DNA of 11,122 nt from positions 1 through 11,122 of the forward strand of contig CALACW010000143.1 of assembly GCA_937890355.1 (NCBI GenBank). Direction: 5' to 3'. A model generated the notes under the pieces. That model saw only the letters and a program-made list of their open reading frames with translations. It had not been told where the DNA came from and made no database searches. This stretch comes from CALACW01 sp002431305. Its GTDB lineage: Bacteria > Bacillota > Clostridia > Oscillospirales > Acutalibacteraceae. The translations under genes were made by a program, and so were the position numbers. Shown in pieces: positions 7,130-11,122 of this stretch; position 1 is the first letter of the stretch; each line of letters begins with the position of its first letter.

Positions 7130-7173
7130 AAAAAAACAGCTTGGTATATTTTTATATATCAAGTTGTTTTTTT
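7130..7173 (+). terminator. Intrinsic terminator ending the acn-to-zinc-ribbon gene set
   Basis: The hairpin has arms at 7137-7149 and 7154-7166 and a four-base T loop; it is 13 pairs with two G:U pairs. It is followed by seven T (7167-7173) and preceded by eight A, which extend the pairing. It starts about ten bases after the zinc-ribbon stop. The AT-rich stem is weaker than a GC-rich one, but the T-run is strong. It could act in both directions. Confidence 0.8.
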
Positions 7174-7183
7174 ATATGATTTA

Positions 7184-7192
7184 TGTTATATT
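7184..7192 (+). promoter_or_regulatory. Candidate extended -10 promoter for the DUF2804 gene
   Basis: TGT immediately followed by TATATT (5 of 6 to TATAAT) gives an extended -10 element. A poor -35 (TTGTTT at 7164-7169, spacing 17) overlaps the end of the preceding terminator. TATAAA at 7195-7200 is an alternative -10. The gene starts at 7223, leaving a leader of roughly 20 bases. The gene lies between two terminators, so it needs its own promoter, but the AT-rich surroundings make chance matches easy. Confidence 0.5.
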
Positions 7193-7222
7193 TATATAAA
7201 GAAATACATACGGGGTGTTTTT

Positions 7223-8263
7223 ATGCAAAATGAGATTACAAAAAGAGAAAAATTGCTTGACGAAAACGGAAATATAAATAATCCGGGATTTGCTAAAAAA
7301 CTATTATGGGATTATGACCGCCGTGATATCAAGGCGGGTAAAATGAGGATAAAAGAGTGGGATTATTATTACATAGGCACTCAGGATTACGGTCTATGTC
7401 TGACTATTTCTGATGCAGGTTATGTTAGCTGTCTGAGTATATCGCTTCTCTCGTTCGGGGATAAACCCATGCAGATGAACGATTCCGAAATCGGGCTTCT
7501 CCCCCTCGGTAAACTTAATCTTCCTTCTACAAGTGAATCAGGAAACATCTCGGCAAAAGTCGGCACCGCCGAAATGACATTCAATAACGATTCTAAAACG
7601 CGTCATCTGTTCGGAAAATACGACAATTACTGTAATTCGAAAAAACCTCTTATCTTTGATGTAGTTCTCTATGACATTCCGGAGGAATCGATGGTAATTG
7701 CAACTCCGTTCAACAAAGATAAGCACTTTTATTATAACCAGAAAATAAACTGTATGAAGGCAAAAGGCTATGTTAAATTCGGGGATATCGAATGGCAGTT
7801 TACTCCGGAAAATAATGCGCTCGGCACTCTTGATTGGGGACGCGGAGTATGGACATACGACAACACATGGTACTGGGGCAGCGGTCAGACAGTCCTTGAC
7901 GACGGAAGTACATTCGGATTTAATATAGGTTACGGCTTCGGAGATACATCTGCGGCGAGCGAAAATATGCTTTTCTATAACGGAAAATCGCATAAGCTTG
8001 AGGATATAAAATTTAATATTCCGAAAGACGGAGATAAATATCTGTACACAGAACCCTGGACATTTACATCAAGCGACGGACGTTTTGAGATGACATTTAA
8101 ACCGATTATCGACCGTCAGGCTCCGCTCGATATAAAAATAATGTGCATGCTGCCCCATCAGGTTTTCGGATTGATGTCCGGAACCGCAATACTTGACGAC
8201 GGAACTGTTATTACGATTAAAGATAAACTTGTTTTCGCCGAACGGGTTCACAATAAGTGGTAA
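7223..8263 (+). CDS. DUF2804 domain-containing protein
   Basis: A 346-residue cytoplasmic-looking protein (no signal peptide or membrane segment) that I recognise as the DUF2804 family, whose function is not established. Family-like features are the N-terminal EITKREKLLDENGNINNPGF, the KEWDYYYIG segment (44-52), and a Trp/Gly-rich central block at about 203-240 (LDWGRGVWTYDNTWYWGSGQ and the following FGFNIGYGFGD). Conserved acidic and aromatic positions follow near EPWTF (277-281) and the MTFKPIIDR segment (290-298). The repeated short beta-strand pattern suggests a beta-rich, barrel- or lipocalin-like fold, which would fit binding of a hydrophobic or sugar ligand; this is inference only. The ATG has GGGG seven bases upstream. 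It is a single-gene unit between two terminators with a probable promoter of its own. Nothing suggests truncation. Confidence 0.85.
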   Translation: MQNEITKREKLLDENGNINNPGFAKKLLWDYDRRDIKAGKMRIKEWDYYYIGTQDYGLCLTISDAGYVSCLSISLLSFGDKPMQMNDSEIGLLPLGKLNLPSTSESGNISAKVGTAEMTFNNDSKTRHLFGKYDNYCNSKKPLIFDVVLYDIPEESMVIATPFNKDKHFYYNQKINCMKAKGYVKFGDIEWQFTPENNALGTLDWGRGVWTYDNTWYWGSGQTVLDDGSTFGFNIGYGFGDTSAASENMLFYNGKSHKLEDIKFNIPKDGDKYLYTEPWTFTSSDGRFEMTFKPIIDRQAPLDIKIMCMLPHQVFGLMSGTAILDDGTVITIKDKLVFAERVHNKW

Positions 8264-8304
8264 AAAAGAACAGCAGAGATTTTTACGTCTCTGCTGTATT
8301 TTTT
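8262..8304. terminator. Bidirectional terminator between DUF2804 and ftsH
   Basis: Perfect ten-pair stem (8270-8279 with 8288-8297, core CAGCAGAGA) with an eight-base loop. T6 follows on the plus strand (8299-8304), and an A-run on the plus strand before it (8262-8267) serves as the T-run for minus-strand transcripts. It sits between convergent genes and its plus-strand tail overlaps the ftsH stop codon at 8303-8305, so it can end both transcripts. Confidence 0.9.
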
Positions 8305-10207
8305 ATTCATCGTTTTCAGGCTGCGCAATAACTTCGGGTGCGGAAACTTCATCGTTTTTTTCATTTTCTCCGACGGCTTTACCAGCCATAAGATCTGCAA
8401 AATCCTGTTCATCGATTTTTTCATTTTCAATAAGATACTTTGCAACAAGATGAAGTTTATCAACATGAGTTGTAAGAATTTTATTACAGCGTTCATACGA
8501 ATCAAGTATGATTTTTTCAACTTCTGTATCAATCTGCGCTGCAATGTTCTCAGAATAATTGCGCACGCTGTTATAATCCTTACCGAGAAATACCTCGTCA
8601 TGTCCGGTACCGAACGTGATGGGGCCGAGTTTGTCACTCATACCGTATTTTGTAACCATCTTTCTCGCTTCATCGGAAGCTCTTTCGATATCGTTGGAGG
8701 CGCCTGTCGATATATCATTGAAAATAACCGCCTCGGCAACGCGTCCTCCGAGCAGAACAACAATATCGTCAAGCATGCTGGATTTTGATTTATAGAGCTT
8801 ATCCTCTCTGGGCATATTGAGAGTGTATCCGCCCGCCATACCTCTGGGGATAATTGAAACCTGATGAACTGGATCCTGTGAATCAAGATAATATGAAGAA
8901 ATCGCATGACCCGCTTCGTGATAAGCGGTAACCTTTTTATCGTGTTCGTTAACCTTATGCGAACGTTTTTCGGTTCCGACAACGACTTTTATTGTCGCTT
9001 CTTCAATTTCCTTCATAGTTATTGCTTTAAGTCCGCGTCTTGCGGCAAGCAATGCCGCTTCATTCAGAAGATTTTCAAGATCCGCGCCCGTAAAACCTAC
9101 CGTAGACTGTGCGATAACCTTCAGGTCTACATCGGGACTCAACGGTTTGCCTTTTGCGTGAACCCTGAGTATATCACAGCGACCCTTTATATCGGGATAA
9201 CCGACAGTAACCTGTCTGTCAAAACGACCGGGACGAAGAAGTGCCGGGTCAAGAATGTCAGGTCTGTTTGTTGCTGCAATAACAATAACGCCTTCGTTAA
9301 TACCGAAACCGTCCATTTCAACAAGAAGCTGATTGAGCGTCTGTTCGCGTTCGTCATGTCCGCCGCCCATACCGGCGCCTCTGTGTCTGCCGACTGCGTC
9401 TATCTCATCTATGAAAATAATAGACGGAGAATGTTTTTTAGCCTGAGAGAAAAGGTCTCTGACTCTCGAAGCTCCGACACCGACATACATTTCTACGAAA
9501 TCCGAGCCCGAAATTGAGAAAAACGGCGCGTCTGCTTCACCGGCAACCGCACGGGCAAGCAATGTTTTACCTGTTCCCGGAGGGCCGACTAAAAGTACAC
9601 CCTTGGGAATCCTTGCGCCCAAAGCATTATACTTTCCGGGGTCCTTTAAGAATTCAACAAGTTCGGAAAGCTCCTCTTTCTCCTCATCAGCACCGGCAAC
9701 GTCTTCAAACGTTGTTTTCGATTTTTTCTCCTGGTCGTTTAATCTGACCTTGCCGAAATTCATTGTTCTGTTGTTTTCGTTCATAACGGATGAATTCATA
9801 CGTCTGAACATAAAGAACATATATGCACCCAGCGCGACAAGCAGAAGCACTGTCGGCAGAAGACTTAAAAGCCACGAACCGGCTTTACCTGAAGTGTAGT
9901 CATATTGTATAGAGTCCGAATTCTTAACATAAGAATCAATATCATTAATAAATATATCAACGCTCGGAACGGTATATTTTTTCTTTTCATCGGAATTCTT
10001 TGTCTTATATTCGAGCGTTCCGCTTGAAAGATTAAGGTTATATTCCGCAATCTGATCTGTTTTAAAAAGCTCGACTATCTCATAATATTTAACCTTTTTG
10101 CTCTTTGAAGAGTCGTTGTTCGAATACAGAGCAAAAGCGCCTATCAAAATAAGCGGTATTAAAAGATAACTGAGATAGCGCATCCAGTTGTTATTTTTAC
10201 TTTCCAA
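8303..10207 (-). CDS. ftsH: ATP-dependent zinc metalloprotease FtsH
   Basis: Membrane-anchored AAA+ protease (hexamer) that degrades unassembled membrane proteins and short-lived cytosolic regulators. The 634 residues match the family length. Residues about 10-28 and 112-133 are membrane segments flanking a roughly 85-residue extracytoplasmic domain. The AAA+ domain has Walker A GPPGTGKT at 208-215, the pore motif MYVGVG at 240-245 (Tyr where Phe is usual, conservative), Walker B IIFIDE at 263-268, and the second region of homology with R325 and R328. The protease has HEAGH at 430-434 and the third zinc ligand D506 in GASNDI. An acidic tail ends ENDE. The start is TTG at 10205-10207, supported by GGAGG eight bases upstream; the first in-frame ATG is eight codons later with no comparable site. 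It lies 23 bases after hpt, in the common Firmicutes order tilS-hpt-ftsH, so it is probably cotranscribed. Confidence 0.97.
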   Translation of the reverse strand: MESKNNNWMRYLSYLLIPLILIGAFALYSNNDSSKSKKVKYYEIVELFKTDQIAEYNLNLSSGTLEYKTKNSDEKKKYTVPSVDIFINDIDSYVKNSDSIQYDYTSGKAGSWLLSLLPTVLLLVALGAYMFFMFRRMNSSVMNENNRTMNFGKVRLNDQEKKSKTTFEDVAGADEEKEELSELVEFLKDPGKYNALGARIPKGVLLVGPPGTGKTLLARAVAGEADAPFFSISGSDFVEMYVGVGASRVRDLFSQAKKHSPSIIFIDEIDAVGRHRGAGMGGGHDEREQTLNQLLVEMDGFGINEGVIVIAATNRPDILDPALLRPGRFDRQVTVGYPDIKGRCDILRVHAKGKPLSPDVDLKVIAQSTVGFTGADLENLLNEAALLAARRGLKAITMKEIEEATIKVVVGTEKRSHKVNEHDKKVTAYHEAGHAISSYYLDSQDPVHQVSIIPRGMAGGYTLNMPREDKLYKSKSSMLDDIVVLLGGRVAEAVIFNDISTGASNDIERASDEARKMVTKYGMSDKLGPITFGTGHDEVFLGKDYNSVRNYSENIAAQIDTEVEKIILDSYERCNKILTTHVDKLHLVAKYLIENEKIDEQDFADLMAGKAVGENEKNDEVSAPEVIAQPENDE

Positions 10208-10215
10208 AAATTTTT

Positions 10216-10220
10216 CCTCC
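10216..10220 (-). promoter_or_regulatory. Ribosome binding site for ftsH TTG start
   Basis: GGAGG on the minus strand, eight bases before the TTG start at 10207, inside the hpt-ftsH gap. It decides the TTG over the ATG codon eight residues downstream. Confidence 0.75.
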
Positions 10221-10230
10221 GGCAGTGGAT

Positions 10231-10770
10231 TTATTCAGAATAAACATACTCTTTAAGTATACCGACAAAAGGCAGATTTCTGTATTTCTCGGCATAATCA
10301 AGACCGTAGCCGACAATAAACTCATCGGGAACCTCGGTGCCTATGTATTCCGCCGTCAGGTCAACCTGTCTGCGGTCGGGTTTGTCAAAAAGCGTGCAAA
10401 TTCTGATACTGTTAGGCTTTCTGGCACTCAGAATATCCTGAATATAGCTCAAAGTCTTACCCGAATCAAGAATATCCTCGACGATAAGAAGGTCATATCC
10501 TTCGATATTTCTGTCAAGATCTTTTATGATTTTAACTGCTCCGGAAGTTTTAGTTCCGTTTCCGTAACTTGAAACAGCCATGAAATCAATTTCACAGGGT
10601 ATTGTAATTTCCCTCATAAGATCTGCCATAATCATGACCGAACCTTTAAGAACGCTGACCATAAGCAGTTTTCTGTCTTTATAATCCTCCGAAATCTGAG
10701 CACCGAGTCTTTTGACTATAGCCTTGAGATCCTCTTCGGAATATAAAACCTCTTTAATATCCTCAAGCAT
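10231..10770 (-). CDS. hpt: Hypoxanthine phosphoribosyltransferase
   Basis: Purine salvage enzyme: transfers phosphoribose from PRPP to hypoxanthine (and usually guanine), giving IMP/GMP in the cytoplasm. Its 179 residues are the usual bacterial length. Motifs: LKG at 41-43 (pyrophosphate-binding loop), the flexible active-site loop with SSYG at 67-70, the PRPP signature LLIVEDILDSGKTL at 94-107 with the E98-D99 acidic pair, and the purine-binding C-terminal part FIVGYGLDYAEKYRNLPFVG at 151-170. The ATG is preceded by GGAGG with seven bases spacing and overlaps the end of tilS by eight bases, implying translational coupling. ftsH follows after 23 bases. Linkage of these three genes is widely conserved in Firmicutes. 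No missing residues are evident. Confidence 0.96.
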   Translation of the reverse strand: MLEDIKEVLYSEEDLKAIVKRLGAQISEDYKDRKLLMVSVLKGSVMIMADLMREITIPCEIDFMAVSSYGNGTKTSGAVKIIKDLDRNIEGYDLLIVEDILDSGKTLSYIQDILSARKPNSIRICTLFDKPDRRQVDLTAEYIGTEVPDEFIVGYGLDYAEKYRNLPFVGILKEYVYSE

Positions 10771-11122
10771 TTAAGTTCCTCCTGAATATTATTTTCACAA
10801 TTTTTTTTGTATTATTGTCAACAGAAGCGTACTTTGACGTTCCGAAAACCTCGCTCCAAAGAATATGAGCGGAATCGGCAATAAAAATTTTATCTTTTCT
10901 TTGTTCCGAATCGATTTTTTTATCCCTGTACAAATTCTTTAACGACGATGAATGCGCAGCATTTACGTAAGTAAAACGATCGGAATTTTCGCGGGTTCTG
11001 ATACATGAATCTAAAACAATTTTATCATAATCCGCATAATTATCCAATGACAATTCCTTTATATTTTTTTTAAGATCGGATAATTTTTTGTTTAATAAGA
11101 CAAATTCGATTTCACCGTAAGG
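10763..11122 (-). CDS. tilS: tRNA(Ile)-lysidine synthase TilS, C-terminal part only
   Basis: TilS modifies the wobble cytidine of the tRNA-Ile CAU anticodon to lysidine with ATP, switching it to read AUA. Only the last 119 residues are inside the window, and the frame stays open to the edge, so the N-terminal PP-loop ATPase domain lies outside. The visible part fits the C-terminal substrate-binding domain: IRTRENSDRF, then SLKNLYRDKKIDSEQRKDKI (cf. the family pattern LKxxxxDKKIPxxxRxxxP), then IFIADSAHILW and a final basic strand. The internal TTG at 11051-11053 is probably not the start, since homologous sequence continues before it. Identification rests on this domain plus position directly before hpt and ftsH, the classic tilS-hpt-ftsH order. 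The end overlaps hpt by eight bases. Confidence 0.87.
   Translation of the reverse strand, partial: PYGEIEFVLLNKKLSDLKKNIKELSLDNYADYDKIVLDSCIRTRENSDRFTYVNAAHSSSLKNLYRDKKIDSEQRKDKIFIADSAHILWSEVFGTSKYASVDNNTKKIVKIIFRRNLNA
10778..10782 (-). promoter_or_regulatory. Ribosome binding site for hpt
   Basis: GGAGG on the minus strand, seven bases before the hpt ATG at 10770, lying inside the tilS coding region. It shows that hpt can be initiated independently despite the overlap. Confidence 0.75.

Noticed and set aside
8450..9899. Plus-strand open frames (up to 203 codons) opposite ftsH
   Set aside because: Antisense to the conserved AAA+ and protease domains, without ribosome sites or recognisable domains.
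11051..11053. TTG as the start of a separate 96-residue protein before hpt
   Set aside because: The frame continues open to the window edge and the translation matches the C-terminal domain of TilS, so this is an internal codon of a truncated gene.
1..11122. CRISPR arrays, tRNA/rRNA genes, insertion sequences, phage or defence modules, riboswitches
   Set aside because: No regularly spaced direct repeats, no cloverleaf-like or rRNA-like segments, no transposase or integrase-like frames, and no gap of 300 bases or more in which such elements could sit.

Overview
The window looks like chromosomal DNA of a moderately AT-rich Gram-positive anaerobe of the class Clostridia, probably close to the gut Ruminococcaceae/Oscillospiraceae. 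This rests on a clostridial-type Rex repressor, a secreted GH25 lysozyme with CHAP-like, SH3, cysteine-repeat and dockerin modules, a DUF2804 protein, the Firmicutes order tilS-hpt-ftsH, strong GGAGG ribosome sites and frequent TTG/GTG starts. The taxonomic call is an inference from protein style, not a database result.

Left part, plus strand (1-7173): a 5'-truncated aconitase gene is followed by a 387-residue isocitrate dehydrogenase, the redox repressor rex, a 223-residue unrecognised protein with an NHL-like stretch, a large secreted multidomain lysozyme, and a 143-residue membrane/zinc-ribbon protein. Gaps are at most 42 bases, three junctions overlap or nearly touch, and the only convincing terminator lies after the last gene. 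The six genes may therefore be one transcript, with internal promoters not excluded. Aconitase and isocitrate dehydrogenase make 2-oxoglutarate and NAD(P)H. Rex senses NADH/NAD+, so its position next to them suggests a redox link, but no Rex operator is visible in the window.

Middle (7174-8304): a single DUF2804 gene with its own candidate extended -10 promoter, bounded on both sides by hairpin terminators. The second terminator is bidirectional and closes off the convergent gene set.

Right part, minus strand (8303-11122): tilS (its 5' part lies beyond the window), hpt and ftsH in the conserved Firmicutes order: tRNA lysidine synthase, hypoxanthine phosphoribosyltransferase and the membrane AAA+ zinc protease. 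tilS and hpt overlap by 8 bases; hpt and ftsH are 23 bases apart.

Most of the window is ordinary housekeeping. The most unusual item is the lysozyme. Its N-terminal CHAP/NlpC-like module has Ser and Asn where catalytic Cys and His are expected, while the GH25 catalytic acids and the dockerin calcium ligands are intact. I see no CRISPR array, RNA gene, transposon, phage module or defence system.
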